DNA of 64,000 nt from Paracamarosporium sp. OC-R06-R3 (GCA_019828545.1 JACVRA010000153.1:310001-374000); one strand, 5' to 3'. Positions 23,007 to 36,475 are shown, counted from the stretch's first letter. Notes: generated from the letters alone by a model not told the origin. Made by a program: numbers and translations.

Positions 23007-24763
23007 ATGACATCATCCGATGCCCTCAGAGGGCTCCTCCGTAGCACCGCGTCTCGTCGCACATCTCGCTTTAGCCCTCCGATACGCGCCAACTCGAGAA
23101 GATCAATATGTACAGCCTGTTTGCGAACGTGTCGGCTGCAGAGATACGGCTGGAATGGTTCGTTCGCGCCGAGAAGAGTTGCTATGTCTGGAAATGTGAA
23201 TCTCGCATTGAGGGCTGGGGCGCATAGAGGACATGCACAGGAGGTACAGGCTGCTTTGTTAGAAAGAGAACAAGACAATAGGAGGGCATCAGCAAACACA
23301 CCGATGGCCGAATACGATGCGCGGGTAGAGAATGGCCGTCTTAGAAACGATGAGCACCAGCGCGGGATCATCCAATTCCTCGAAGACCTCCACGTCATGC
23401 TGTCACGATACGAGCAACCACCGGTACAACCGCCAGAGATAGAAGAACTCAAACCTAAGAAGTCATTCTTTTCGTTTTTCTCGTCCACACAGACATCCCG
23501 GCCTCCGCTCTCTCCAATTCCAGACTCTCTTCCTAAAGGCTTATACATGTACGGCGACGTTGGTTCCGGCAAAACTATGCTCATGGATCTATTCTACGAT
23601 ACATTACCATCCAACATCACTAAAAAGACACGCATACACTTCCACGCTTTTATGCAAAGCGTGCATAAAGACCTTCACAAGATGAAGATGCAGCACGGCA
23701 ATGAAGTCGACGCTATTCCCTATGTAGCCGCAGGTATCGCAGAGCGCAGCAGCGTGCTCTGCTTCGATGAGTTTCAGTGTACCGACGTTGCAGACGCAAT
23801 GATCCTACGACGGCTGATAGAGTCTCTGATGGCACACGGCACCGTCATTGTCACTACGTCAAACCGACACCCGAAGGATTTGTACAAAAACGGAATCCAG
23901 CGTGAATCATTCATCCCCGCCATCAACCTCCTTCAAACAAAGCTCCAGGTCATCAATCTAGATTCACAGACGGATTATAGGAAAATCCCGCGACCACCGT
24001 CGGGCGTGTATCACCACCCGCTGGACAAGGCTGCTAGCAGCCATGCAGAGCGGTGGTTCAAGTTTCTGGGTGATCCGCAAAACGATCCTCCTCACAGGGC
24101 CGTCCACCACGTCTGGGGACGCAACATTGAAGTTCCAAAAGCCAGCGGACGATGTGCGTGGTTCAGCTTCAACGAAATCATCGGACGAGCGACCGGCGCG
24201 GCAGATTACTTGGAGCTAATGCGAAACTACGATGCGTTTATTGTGACGGATGTACCGGGAATGAATCACAAGAGCAGAGACTTGGCGAGACGATTCATCA
24301 CGTTCATTGATGCTATCTATGAGAGCCGCGTAAGTCTACTACCCGCGTTCCCAGTCAACAGATGGACAGGGATTTTTTAACATTGTGGGATTAGGCCAAA
24401 CTCGTGATGACTACCGCTGTCCCGCTGACCTCGCTCTTTATGTCCGCCGACGAGTTGCAAGATGCTATGACGACAACGAAGCCTGCGGGCAGCCCTCGCT
24501 CAGCAGACGATGGCGCGGACGTCTCAGACGTGATGCGCAATTTGATGGACGACCTCGGGATGAACATGGACATGCTGAAGAACAGCAATCTTTTTACGGG
24601 CGATGAGGAGCGATTTGCATTTGCACGGGCGTTGTCACGTTTGAGTGAGATGGGAAGTGTCGAGTGGGTGGAAAGAGGGCTCGGTATGGAAGGCAAGGGA
24701 GGAAAGGGCGAAAAGGATGGGTGGCAGAGGGTTAAGAGTAAATGGAGGGAGGATAGCATGTAA
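23007..24763 (+). CDS. AFG1: Mitochondrial AFG1/LACE1-family AAA ATPase
   Basis: Exons 23007-24329 and 24395-24763 give 563 aa. Afg1 is a mitochondrial inner-membrane-associated AAA-type ATPase that helps remove misfolded or surplus respiratory-chain subunits (family knowledge). The N-terminus is rich in Arg and Ser without acidic residues, as in a mitochondrial targeting peptide. Walker A reads GDVGSGKT near residue 190, Walker B LCFDEFQ near 252, and a sensor-like VTTSNRHP follows. The 65-nt intron has GTAAGT at the donor and TTAG at the acceptor; it contains an in-frame TAA, so retention truncates the protein. The second exon supplies the conserved C-terminal FARALSRLSEM block. The GCCACCATG context supports the start. 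Confidence 0.93.
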
Positions 24764-25856
24764 AGCATGGTACGGTTCCATCTGGTTGAATATGGCATGG
24801 CGGTATGTGAGTGAGTTGTCCTGCTGAAAGGTTCCTACTTCGGTTGTATTGGCATTGTCTTGTGTGGTCACATTTTCTTCAGCGTTGGTAGTAGTGCTCG
24901 AAGTGAGCGCCTAGATTTGATACCCGCACCAAGACAGTTGAGAAATTATAGTCAGTCGATTACTTGGGAACATACTGAAATCAGCTCGCTGTTCCGCAAA
25001 GTTGTAGGAAGTTACAATAACAGGAAAGATTCTGGCCCGTTCGTTGGGCTGCCGTTTTTGAAAAGCACTTTGTGTCATAAATGCAGTGACTGCTGCTGCT
25101 TGATACGTAGCGTCCTTCTCCCCGGAGGGTACGGAGTGATATCTTTCTCGTCCTTCGTCTAAGAGGAAACCTGAAACGAGTATGTAGATGTCGAACGCAT
25201 TTTTCATGAAGTTTTACATAAGGTATTGGGTATAGCTGTGACTCAAAGCGAACCTGAGGCAGTGAAGACACTGCTCAAGGATGTTGTTGGTTCGGACTAT
25301 GTAAACGAAGAGGGAAGCTTTCCTAAAAGATGTGTCCATGTGAACTGTGTATTCCTCCACTTCTACACGTGATGCAATCATAAGATATATTGTAGGGTAA
25401 ATAGTTTATTAAAAACCTCCAACTATGTACGAATCAGCCCTGAACTTGAACAAGATTTGCTTGTAAAGCATGTCGTCCCGCGACGATATGACAAAGCTTC
25501 CGAGACGCGTCCTCCCATTACAAGTTATGTCAAGAATCGAAGGTGAAAGATACTAATTATAAACAGATAGCCTCCCGAACATGAACTGCGAAGTCGATAA
25601 GAGGGGCCTTCTGGGACGCCGAGCCAGTCTAGTCGCTTGCGGAGGTAGAACAACAGACAAAAGGATTGACGTGTGAAACCCGCAAGTTCTGCCTCCCTGA
25701 AGTCGCCTAGTCTTACGATGACCAACATTCGGCTAATTTTTCGCATATACCAGATTTAGACCCCGAGTGGTTACGCTGGTTATTTCGTGAGGGTCTTCGT
25801 AATAGGTCATGGGTGCCCAGATCATTGTTTACTCATACAATCACAAGGCCCCAACG
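24764..25856. other. Intergenic, convergent 3' ends
   Basis: About 1.1 kb between AFG1 and the orphan minus-strand gene. The open frames on both strands are short, lack ATG-based structure and have no known motifs. Confidence 0.5.
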
Positions 25857-26588
25857 CTACGATCTCCATCCAAACCGACGACCAAACCCTTTGGACCGTT
25901 TCGGCACATTAGTCTTGAAGCTATTCCAGCTGTGTCTCCTCTCATCCCAGTCCGACATTTGTCCGACCATAAAATCCCAGCTCCTACTCTCATGCTGTGA
26001 TGTTTCCGAATCTCTGAGGCACATCTCTCGGTATACCCTCGCCCGCCTCGCCCGCCCCGCTGCTTCTTCGCCAACCAGGTACGGATCCTCAAGCGGACTG
26101 AGAGGCTGGATTTGTACGGGATACACGGAATCGACCGCAGAGGGTGATGTAGGCGAAGTACTGGTCTCGGGGGGTTCGAGAGAGGGGGGGACGGCAGCGA
26201 GCGAGTTCAGCAATGCTTCTGTATCTGCGCGTGCTTGATCGGTGCGTCGGCGGGCTACGGCGCTGTATTGTTTTGAGTTGTTGCTTGTTCGCGTGCCACT
26301 CCAATTTCCGGCGTTGAAGCTGCTATTTGAAGCAGAACCTGGAGCCCTATTTCGAAGTTCGGGCGCAAAGCCAGGTGCATATACGCGGGGTGCAGGGAGA
26401 CCAATGGTCTGCTGGCCTGGCGATAGTGGCGGGAGAAGAGACGTGGGTGTACGGTATGATTTGTATGTCGGCGTGTCGGAGACGTAGGATGGAGCTGCGC
26501 TGCGGATGGATACGGCATCCGGGTCCTGACGCGAGTACAAAGGTAAAGGTTCCGGATCGAGCGGGCTGACGTCAAGAAGAGTCGACAT
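25857..26588 (-). CDS. Orphan Ser/Pro-rich protein
   Basis: A single open frame of 243 aa from MSTLLDVSPLDPEPLPLYSR. I do not recognise a family. The N-terminal 100 residues are rich in Pro, Ser and Tyr (SYVSDTPTYKSYRTPTSLLP) and look disordered; a short helical block rich in Arg, Ala and Glu follows (TDQARADTEALLNSL). The C-terminal third combines an acidic/aromatic helix (YREMCLRDSETSQHESRSW) with a strongly basic end (RSKGFGRRFGWRS). There is no signal peptide or membrane segment. The frame extends 29 codons further upstream, but the MSTLL start looks more natural. The long frame on the opposite strand is a GC-driven shadow. Confidence 0.6.
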   Translation of the reverse strand: MSTLLDVSPLDPEPLPLYSRQDPDAVSIRSAAPSYVSDTPTYKSYRTPTSLLPPLSPGQQTIGLPAPRVYAPGFAPELRNRAPGSASNSSFNAGNWSGTRTSNNSKQYSAVARRRTDQARADTEALLNSLAAVPPSLEPPETSTSPTSPSAVDSVYPVQIQPLSPLEDPYLVGEEAAGRARRARVYREMCLRDSETSQHESRSWDFMVGQMSDWDERRHSWNSFKTNVPKRSKGFGRRFGWRS

Positions 26589-27398
26589 GGTTTCTTGCTG
26601 GAACACACGGCAAGCTATGCTCTGGAGCCCAGAGAGATCTTGATAGTGAGGGTCACACCGCTCAAAATGCCTCAATGAAGGGAAGGGGGGGGGATCAGGC
26701 CTCTGACATAGCGGCGCATTCCATAAATGTCGCGCATCAGCGCCCAGGTACTAGCCATGAGCTTGGATCGTCGGCTCTAAGGTGCGCCTGCATAAAGACA
26801 CGGGTTCGAGGTAGAGGGAGGCTTGCGCGACGACGTGTAAGTGGTGGAGGCACCGGCATAGACAAGGATGCGCCCCGCACCCGCAACCAGTATGCGGGCA
26901 ACTTCCCTAGCAAACCCCCTTCTATCGATAAACATCCACTGACGAGGGCGCCACAGACGCCTCATCCTCCCACCCTGCTACTGCTTATTTCAAGCTGCTG
27001 TCCAGATACATGTGCCAAGTGTAATGCAAAGAACAGTCTTCATTTCGCTACGCCAGTTTATGGCTGATACGCTGCTTGTGTTTCATCTACAAAGGAAAAT
27101 AGAACCGCCGAGGGGTATAAGTGCACAAACGCCGGTAAACAACCCCGGAAATGACGCCCTGTGAATGCGAAAGTTGAGAATCCCACCAAATATTAGTCGG
27201 TTCCACCACGTGTATACTGGTGGTGCGAAACTGGTCGCTGGAGCGTCTACATCCACTCCATCATCAACAGGACAGACGAAGGGCAACGACGGGGAAGTCA
27301 TTTGATGCCCACGTATTCTTTCTTCCTAGTCAACGCAATGGCAAGCAAGCCTTGCGCGCATCCAAACTAGTCGTACGCAGACCGTGGCCTACAGTGGC
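26589..27398. other. Intergenic
   Basis: Lies between two minus-strand orphan genes. A nine-G run occurs near 26685. A frame on the plus strand (26675-27067) is Arg-rich and unlike a protein family, and was not accepted. Confidence 0.5.
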
Positions 27399-28685
27399 CT
27401 ACCGTGGAAACATCATGTTATTCGAGAGGATACTGTCATCCATGTCATCCTCGTCGTCCAAATATTCATCTTCAATTTCAAACTTGCTGCCCAGCGCTGC
27501 ACGAGCTTCCCGTAGCATGGCGCTCATCTGAGAGCTCATTCGCCGCATGCGAGCATCGTCTTCGTCCTCCCCCCATCGCATCTTGTTGATAAGTCGCTGG
27601 CTCTCTGGGTGCAATGGACTCTTCTTCTTAGATGTATTATTGTTGAACGTGACAGGCGAGCCGTAGCTTTGGCGACTGTATGATCGTGCGTGTCCTTGTG
27701 GTGAAGGGTCTGACTTGGCCGAGCCGAGCAACAATGCCCTATCCATTGTGGAACGGCGAGAGACGGGTATCAATGATGGTCGCTTGTGCGCTGGCGTCGA
27801 TATACTCGCTCTGGAAACAGGTCGTGGAATTTGCGAAGGCGAGCGTGTATGGCCCGGCACTCGTCGCGTAGCGATTCGCGGTGTCGAAGGTCTCGATGTC
27901 ATCCCTCCTTCATTGTCCACGACCACCCAACTTTCCGCCGTGCGCAGTCGTTTTGCCCCCGGTCGCTCGTCTTTCAGTGATTCTACCGAGAAGACACCGT
28001 AGTCGTTATCGCGATCGTCAGTAGGCAGGGTTTGCTGCGCAGTATTATTCGGTGAGTCTTCGTGATCATCGTGCAGCCCCAATTTGGCAGCTACCTCTTC
28101 ATTGTCGAACGCGTATGCTTGGCCACCCCCAGCTTGGAAACCGCGAAAGGGGACAGAACAGAACTGATATAGCTTGCCGGCCACTCCGCCCACGATGCTC
28201 ATCAGCTGATTCAACATCCATGGTTTCCCTCCATCTGGTGTGACCTGAAGCTCAGCGAGCTGAGGCTGCGAAGGTATGCCGGAGTGTGGGCTTGTAGGTG
28301 TTGACCACATTCCGCGTTGTTTCTCGAGGTGAAAATAATCATCGAAGTCTCCGTGTTGTCGAGCGAACTTGTCTGTGCTCTCTGTCCCCCCAGCTAGCTC
28401 GTATCGGTCGTTTGCTAGCGGCGGAGGGCTCCTAGCTGACGAGCGCGAGTAGCTCAGGGAGTGCGTCCAGGAGTTTGTATCGAGCGAGTGCGTTGCGAAA
28501 GAGAATGCACTGCCTTGCGAGTCAAGATCGTCGTAGCGAGAGCGCTTGCGGGTCGCGTGGTCGGCGTCGGTCACCTGAAGACCGGAGGTTTCAGAACAGA
28601 CGGGCGGGAATCGGGGCGCCGCTTCGTACAAGTGGGTGCGCGAGCCGCAACGCTGGAGCGACGGTGGGGTGAAGAAGCCAGGCAT
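27399..28685 (-). CDS. Orphan serine-rich protein with conserved-looking C-terminal block
   Basis: One exon of 428 aa starting MPGFFTPPSLQ. The protein is mostly low-complexity Ser/Arg/Pro with many potential phosphorylation sites and a basic KRSRYDDLDS near the start. A hydrophobic stretch (MLNQLMSIVGGVAGKLYQF, about residue 160) could be an amphipathic or membrane-binding helix. The C-terminal part is different: SQRLINKMRWGEDEDDARMR followed by MSAMLREARAALGSKFEIED and a very acidic tail, which resembles a conserved helical module. The overall plan recalls nuclear-envelope or nucleoporin-like disordered proteins, but I cannot name a family. The frame continues upstream of 28685 without an ATG, so the ATG at 28685 is taken. 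Confidence 0.65.
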   Translation of the reverse strand: MPGFFTPPSLQRCGSRTHLYEAAPRFPPVCSETSGLQVTDADHATRKRSRYDDLDSQGSAFSFATHSLDTNSWTHSLSYSRSSARSPPPLANDRYELAGGTESTDKFARQHGDFDDYFHLEKQRGMWSTPTSPHSGIPSQPQLAELQVTPDGGKPWMLNQLMSIVGGVAGKLYQFCSVPFRGFQAGGGQAYAFDNEEVAAKLGLHDDHEDSPNNTAQQTLPTDDRDNDYGVFSVESLKDERPGAKRLRTAESWVVVDNEGGMTSRPSTPRIATRRVPGHTRSPSQIPRPVSRASISTPAHKRPSLIPVSRRSTMDRALLLGSAKSDPSPQGHARSYSRQSYGSPVTFNNNTSKKKSPLHPESQRLINKMRWGEDEDDARMRRMSSQMSAMLREARAALGSKFEIEDEYLDDEDDMDDSILSNNMMFPR

Positions 28686-29154
28686 GTTTCTCCGCTGTCG
28701 AGGTGCTATTGCCCTGCGACTTGACTCGAAGGGTTCCTTGAGCTTGGTCCGCCGCAGGGCAGCGAACACCGCACGAGGAGATTTACAGTAAGTCGGAGTA
28801 GCGAGCTGCAGGTCGCGAGCGACAAAGATACAGCAGAAGTGAAATCAGAGAAGCATGATAGCGGCAACGATGAGAGGCTTCTGTTAGCCAAGCGCTGAGA
28901 GGCGAGAGGACGTTTGTTTGGGTTGCGCTTGCCCTAGCGACGGAAATGACCAATCACGTGAACTCAATAATATCACCAAGCGTAAAACTTCCGATAGTGT
29001 TCATTGTCCACAATTTGACAACAAAACCAGTGTTCATTGAGCCATATCAAGTGATCCCAGTACCAGCCGAACCTGAAAACCGGGTATCGGTCATACGCCG
29101 CCGCAACATAAAGACCAACTCCATGCTATGCTTCCGATCATCATGTTCCCAACA
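28686..29154. other. Intergenic between minus-strand genes
   Basis: Holds the promoter of the orphan gene and the 3' UTR of ADA2. Nothing coding-like. Confidence 0.5.
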
Positions 29155-30780
29155 TTACGCCCGCGCAATCCATCCACTATGTACGAAAAAATCGAATATC
29201 TGCTTCGTCTTCCGCTCGTCAATCTTGGCTATCTCAATCGCGGTCCGTTTCTTGAGCGAGCCGCCCTGCTTCATCGCTTCGCGGATCAAGTTCTCTTTGA
29301 TGACAAAATAGGGTTTCGGTAAGATGCGGAGAACTCGGCAAATCTCTTGTTCTTCCGATGTGAGGAGCTGCAGGTCTGATGCCGCTTCCTTGGCAAACTT
29401 CAACGGCACCGAATTTGGTAACGCTTTTGGCACAAATTTCGTTTTTGAGTGCTGCGGTGTCAGCACGCCGTTGGTGCCGTTGGTCCCATTAGGCTGGTCT
29501 GGAGGCGGCGTTGAAAGGCCATTTTTCTGCCGTAAATGTAAAGGCAATTCGGCTGCCGTCAGTGCTGAGGTGGCTGAAGGTGTCTCGAAAGGAGGCGTAG
29601 GCTTGCTTATCCGGTTTGACGCAAGCCGGTCAAATTGGCCCAATGGAGGTCCTCTGGATTGTCGTTGCTGTTTCTCTTGCTCGTACTTCTCGCCCTGTTT
29701 GAGGTCCGTGATCTGGTTGTTCCTCCAGTCTTGAAGTTGGGCTATGGCTTGTCGCAAGCTATGTTCATATAGAAGCCCATCACAGAACTTCTCGAAGTCG
29801 TCATGCTTCATCATCCTGGCGAAAGGCTTGGCCTTATTGAGAAGATCTCTTTCTTCCTTCGTTCGCTTTTTATCGGCCGCAGCATTCTTCCGGTATTCCA
29901 GGAGCTTGTGTTCGAATATAACCTTTTTCCTTTCGACTCGTGCATCTAACTTGGAATTGTATATCTCCATGACCGTCATCTTCAATTCCATTTCTGGCTC
30001 CAATTCACCTGTCCTGGCGTTGACACCATCGCCAGGGTCGAACTGCATGTGTTGCACAGCTTCTTCAGCCTCGTTGAAGTACTCGGTCTCAAATTCCAGT
30101 CGACCAGGCATGTATCCTTGCACCTCGTGACAAGCTGGTACACTGGCAGTTGGCTTCTGCTTTGGTGTTGCAGGCGGCGCATTTTGAGCGTCTTCCTTCT
30201 TTTTCTCTATCCTCCTCTTTTTGTTGGCTTGAAAAACATCTCGCGGAATCCGGTCGCTGAGTTCGGTGTTCTCTGGGCTAGCTCTTTCCGGTAGAGGAAA
30301 CATAGAGCTGTTGATATACGTGCTCACATAGTGGTCCCGTACCTCGTCCTTGCTCCTGAACCCGCCAATGTGATCTGCTATATCTGCCCATGACCCTAGA
30401 CCATACGTTTCTGCTCCTTCTAGTAGAGCAAGTTCTTCGTCTGCGCCCCAGTCTTCGGTGAAGATCGGTATTGAGTGTTGCTCAATGACTTGATATGAAT
30501 GTGTTCTAGGGTCGTGGTCGCGGGATGACTTGGCATCAGAGAAGCAGGGCACGCAGAGGTCGTATTCGTGGCAAACGTCGCTGGCGCAGCGTATACGCAC
30601 CTACGAGAGTCAACACTATGCTTCTACGTAGCTACCCACGCAAGAAGTGTCTAATGAGGCATTTGCTGCATGCGCGCGGAGGCTTACCGTCGATGTTATG
30701 TCCGACGAGCACACGTCGCACACGTACTTGACACCGCCCTCGGTGCCCCGCGACGCAGTCTTCTTCTTGATCAGGCCCAT
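29155..30780 (-). CDS. ADA2: Transcriptional adaptor Ada2 (SAGA complex)
   Basis: Exons 30780-30688 and 30600-29155 give 512 aa. Ada2 holds the Gcn5 histone acetyltransferase in SAGA/ADA and stimulates its activity (family knowledge). The N-terminus contains a ZZ zinc finger split by the 87-nt intron ([10 protein letters not shown] before it; [17 protein letters not shown] after). A SANT/Myb-like domain follows ([20 protein letters not shown]), then a charged central region with the family's long helices, and a C-terminal SWIRM domain ([18 protein letters not shown]). All domains are in the usual order, and length is normal for a filamentous fungus. The start [12 protein letters not shown] directly precedes the first zinc ligands. 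It is divergent from SCH9 with 689 bp between starts. Confidence 0.96.
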
Positions 30781-31469
30781 GATGGGGGTTTAGCCCCTCG
30801 CACGTCGACTAAGCAGTGATGGAGCGGCTGGGGTTGCCGCGCTGGGCAGCCGGCCAGAGCACCACCTGGAGCGTGGCTGTGTCGGTTTCAACGCGTTTGC
30901 AAAGCGGCCCACGGAGGCAGCTCGGACGGCGGGAAGCAGCGCAACGAGCGAGTATGACGTCGCAGAGCAGGCGTGCTGTGGGAAGCTGGCGATGTAACTC
31001 CGTGTCGGGGGTGGCGTCGAGGGCGGGCTGCACGGTCGCGATGGGCCAAGGCAGCACAGATTCGCTACAGGCGTCTTGACAAGAGGCCGCGGCGCCGCGG
31101 GCACGAGATGCTATCAAACGGCTAGCTGGGACGAAGGACCAGCTGTGTGCCTGTGCGTACGCTGAGGGAGAGCAGACAGCCGCTGCTTGGCGCGAGCCTG
31201 AGACGCTGAGACGCTGGAGATTGATCCCCACTGCCCACCCCCAAACACATTGAAGGACCACATTCTTCGAAAGGAGTCGCCCTTCGCCACTGCACGCACG
31301 CTCATAAACCTCGGTGGCCGCGGGCGCTGCTGCACTTCATCTCTGCCTCTCATCACGCACACGGCAACCACCCACCCCCCTCCTTCGTGCCTGCCGCGGC
31401 CCTCGTTTCCAAGCTTCCTCTTCTCTCACACCCGCACTCTTGGAGCGACCCAACTCCGCCGCCGCAACC
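30781..31469. promoter_or_regulatory. Bidirectional promoter, ADA2 / SCH9
   Basis: Divergent 689-bp spacer. The side next to SCH9 (about 31360-31445) is a pyrimidine-rich CT tract on the plus strand, a common feature just upstream of fungal transcription starts. No other binding site is claimed. Confidence 0.55.
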
Positions 31470-33598
31470 ATGAGTTGGAAACTGACCAAGAGTGCGTATG
31501 GCCGCTCGTCTCTTGCACCTCTTCTCTGACACCGCGCAGAACTCAAGGAGACCCACCTTGCACCGCTTGCCAACACCTTTAGTCGCTCGTCCTCTACATC
31601 CACGATAGTCGGCGGTGAGCAGACGCCCAAGGCCACAAGCAGCACCGCCCTCTCCGACTCAAAAGACCCCAATGGCATCGGTGTGTAGCGTTGCCCCTTA
31701 GAGTCGTGGCCCTTCTGACAAAGTCCAGCGGCATCCGAAGCCAACGCTGCCCCTCCTCCACCGCCCCTCCGCCCCGGCATTCTAATTGTGACCCTCCATG
31801 AAGGCAAAGGCTTTTCGCTCCCACCGGGCGCCGAGCAACACTTCCAAGGTGGCCACCACCAGGGCTCGCTATCGCAAGGAGGCGGCTTCTCTGTAGCGGG
31901 ATCTATGCGACCCGGCTCGTCATCACGAAACCAGGTCGCTGGCTCGTACTCGAACCGACCGCAGTCCGCTGCTGGCAGCATCAACGCGGTTCCCACTATC
32001 CATGGGCGCTATTCATCCAAATACCTACCTTACGCACTTGTCGATTTCGATAAGCAGCAAGTGTTCATCAATGCGGTCTCAGGAACCCCTGAGAACCCGC
32101 TATGGGCTGGAGGGAACACGCAGTACAAGTTTGATGTTTCTCGCACCACGGACATTAGTGTGTCACTGTACGTTCGCAACCCTTCCGCACCGCCGAATGC
32201 AGGCCGAACAGACGATATCTTCATTGGAAAGTGCAATATCCGTCCGAGGTTCGAAGAGTCACAGGTTGCCGATGCGAATGCAAAGAAGGAGACTGGTCAG
32301 GGCCAGATTGGTGCCGAGTGGCTGGAACTTCAATACGGCTCTGGGTCCATGAAAGTTGGCGTGAACTTTGTGGAGACCCAAAAAGACAAGCTCTCTATCG
32401 ATGACTTCGAACTTCTTAAGGTTGTCGGCAAAGGCAGCTTCGGCAAGGTCATGCAGGTCATGTACGTATCACATTCATTAAGTTTTGGCGTATATGCTCA
32501 CAACCCGCAGGAAGAAGGATACGCACCGTATCTATGCCCTCAAAACCATCCGCAAGGCTCACATTATCTCCCGTTCGGAAGTTGCCCACACCTTAGCAGA
32601 GCGTTCCGTCCTTGCCCAGATCAACAACCCGTTCATCGTGCCACTCAAGTTCTCCTTCCAATCCCCTGAGAAGCTGTACTTCGTCCTTGCGTTTGTGAAC
32701 GGCGGCGAGCTTTTCCACCACTTGCAGAAGGAACAGCGTTTCGACATTAATCGTGCTCGATTCTACGCAGCAGAACTTCTGTGCGCCTTGGAATGCCTAC
32801 ATGGTTTTAATGTCATCTATCGTGACTTGAAACCCGAGAATATTCTTCTCGACTACACGGGACATATTGCTTTGTGTGACTTCGGTCTCTGCAAACTAGA
32901 TATGAAAGACGAAGACCGAACCAACAGTAAGCACGGCCCACCCAAATTCTACGACTTCACTGACATTGTTAAAGCATTCTGCGGCACTCCAGAATATCTC
33001 GCTCCCGAACTACTCACGGGAGCAGGTTACACCAAGACTGTCGACTGGTGGACGCTTGGTGTTCTTCTATACGAGATGTTGACAGGTCTTCCGCCGTTCT
33101 ACGACGAGAACACAAACGACATGTACCGAAAGATTCTTACAGAGCCTCTACATTTCCCCGGGCCCGAGATTGTGCCACCGGCCGCGCGAGATCTTCTAAC
33201 GCGTCTCCTGGACCGTAACGCTGAAAAGCGTCTTGGAGCGAAGGGCGCCGCGGAGATCAAAGCACACTATTTCTTCCATAGCATAGATTGGCGGAAGCTG
33301 TTGGAGAGAAAGTACGAGCCTAGCTTCAAGCCCAATGTGGTACGTCAGCCCAGCACAGGAGAGACCGCCAACTCAAAAATCACCTGCTAACATTGTATAG
33401 GCTGATGCGAAGGACACGGACAATTTTGATTCTGAATTCACGCGCGAGGCCCCGACCGATTCATATGTGGATGGACCTCTGCTCTCACAGACAATGCAGC
33501 AGCAGTTTGCCGGTTGGTCTTACAACCGTCCAGTTGCCGGTCTTGGCGATGCAGGTGGCTCGGTCAAAGATCCCTCATTTGAGGATGCGGCGCGGTAG
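31470..33598 (+). CDS. SCH9: AGC protein kinase Sch9 (TORC1 effector, S6K/Akt-like)
   Basis: Six exons: 31470-31491, 31540-31680, 31729-32461, 32511-32926, 32975-33339 and 33401-33598, giving about 624 aa. Sch9 links nutrient signals to ribosome synthesis, growth and ageing (family knowledge). An N-terminal C2 domain (RPGILIVTLHEGKGF) precedes the kinase: glycine loop GKGSFGKV, catalytic lysine YALK, YRDLKPEN, DFG and APE. A C-terminal hydrophobic motif, FAGWSY, is a likely TORC1-type phosphosite. Intron 4 (32927-32974, 48 nt, GTAAGC...CTGAC...AAAG) is stop-free and a multiple of three. Reading through it inserts 16 net residues in the activation loop and replaces the PDK1-type site; removing it gives RTNTFCGTPEYLAPE. 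A naive open frame therefore mis-translates this gene. Confidence 0.94.
32927..32974 (+). other. Stop-free 48-nt intron in the SCH9 activation loop
   Basis: The donor GTAAGC, branch-like CTGACATT and acceptor TAAAG are all present. Removal restores the consensus AGC T-loop TFCGTPEY with the phosphorylatable Thr directly before Phe; retention leaves Ala there. Confidence 0.88.
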
Positions 33599-34294
33599 AT
33601 GGCTCTGGTGGAGGATTTGTGTACGTTCGACACGAAGTGATTTAGACATGAGAGTTTCTGGTTGTTGGCCTCTCGCAGTACGCATAAACGACTCTTTGCG
33701 AGGGCGGTCCAGCCCACTGTGGTCCTGGACCTCGCTTTGTAAAGACCCGAGCGAATGCTAGCCGCGGTACCGTTCGAGACTGGTCATGCGTGGGGAGGCG
33801 TGGGACGGCACCATAAATCAGGTGGTGCATCAGGCAACACTTGCACGAAACACACGCCGGAATGGCATTTCAAAACGATTTTCACATTTTGCAAGACCCG
33901 TGGCATGCATTACCAAGTCTTTCGCAGTATACGGGATGCTTAGTGACCGCTTTATATTGCTTGCGTGAGATGCCATCTTCCCGTTCCAGAACTGACGCCA
34001 TGAGCTTGATCCCTGCACCAGCCCCTCCTTGTGACGTCCGGCCCATTCCAACCCCCACTGACATCCGGCCGGCGACTGCTCTTTCTTTTACATACACCTG
34101 ACCGCAGCATTGCAAACTCCCAACCACTTTCCCCACTCTGACTGACTCTCAGATTATAGCTGTAAGTTGCTCAATTGCTGGTTTGATTGCCAGCTTCGCA
34201 CCCATTGACCTCATTGTGGATTTGTTGGGCGTCGCTAACAGCAACCCCGCCAGCACTGTACTACCACCACCACAACAAGACTTGAAACCGCACA
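33599..34294. promoter_or_regulatory. SCH9 3' region and PGI1 promoter, with likely 5' UTR intron
   Basis: No coding sequence. Immediately upstream of PGI1, positions 34160-34255 have a strong intron signature: GTAAGTT donor, GCTAACA branch site and CCGCCAG acceptor, so a 96-nt 5' UTR intron is likely. Highly expressed glycolytic genes of filamentous fungi often carry such leader introns. Confidence 0.5.
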
Positions 34295-36109
<1,815 letters not shown>

Positions 36110-36475
36110 GCAAGAATCAATGCGGCACTTGAAGCGAATGACAATCTGGTAACGATTATGACGAACAAGCGATTCAGAAAAAATTAGGACGAGCATCTGG
36201 TAGTATTCATAGAAGGGGGCAAATTCTAGCGAGCAATTTGATATCATAGAGGGACTGCTTTAGCTTATTAAGTGTGACATGTGTATGTTCGAGGGTTTCA
36301 ACAACGGTTGCGGAGTTAGCACGGAAGTCTTAGGGCCCGTGCGCTCTGAATTATCTAGACTCCGAATTGACAGATATCATGTTCAGCACTGCGCAGCTCC
36401 CCGTTTGGTCACTCCAGGCTTGTGTGGCATGTCATTGACTTGTATATTTCTTTGATTTGGTACTTTGTACATAAA
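36110..36475. other. Intergenic, PGI1 3' region
   Basis: Holds the PGI1 3' UTR and the leader of the next plus-strand gene. Nothing coding-like. Confidence 0.5.

Noticed and set aside
26684..26694. Run of nine G residues
   Set aside because: A short homopolymer without context; it may be a sequencing weak point but not a feature.
32461..32669. Continuation of the SCH9 frame past 32461 as a separate protein end
   Set aside because: It reads through a normal 49-nt intron; the kinase domain continues in another frame from 32511.
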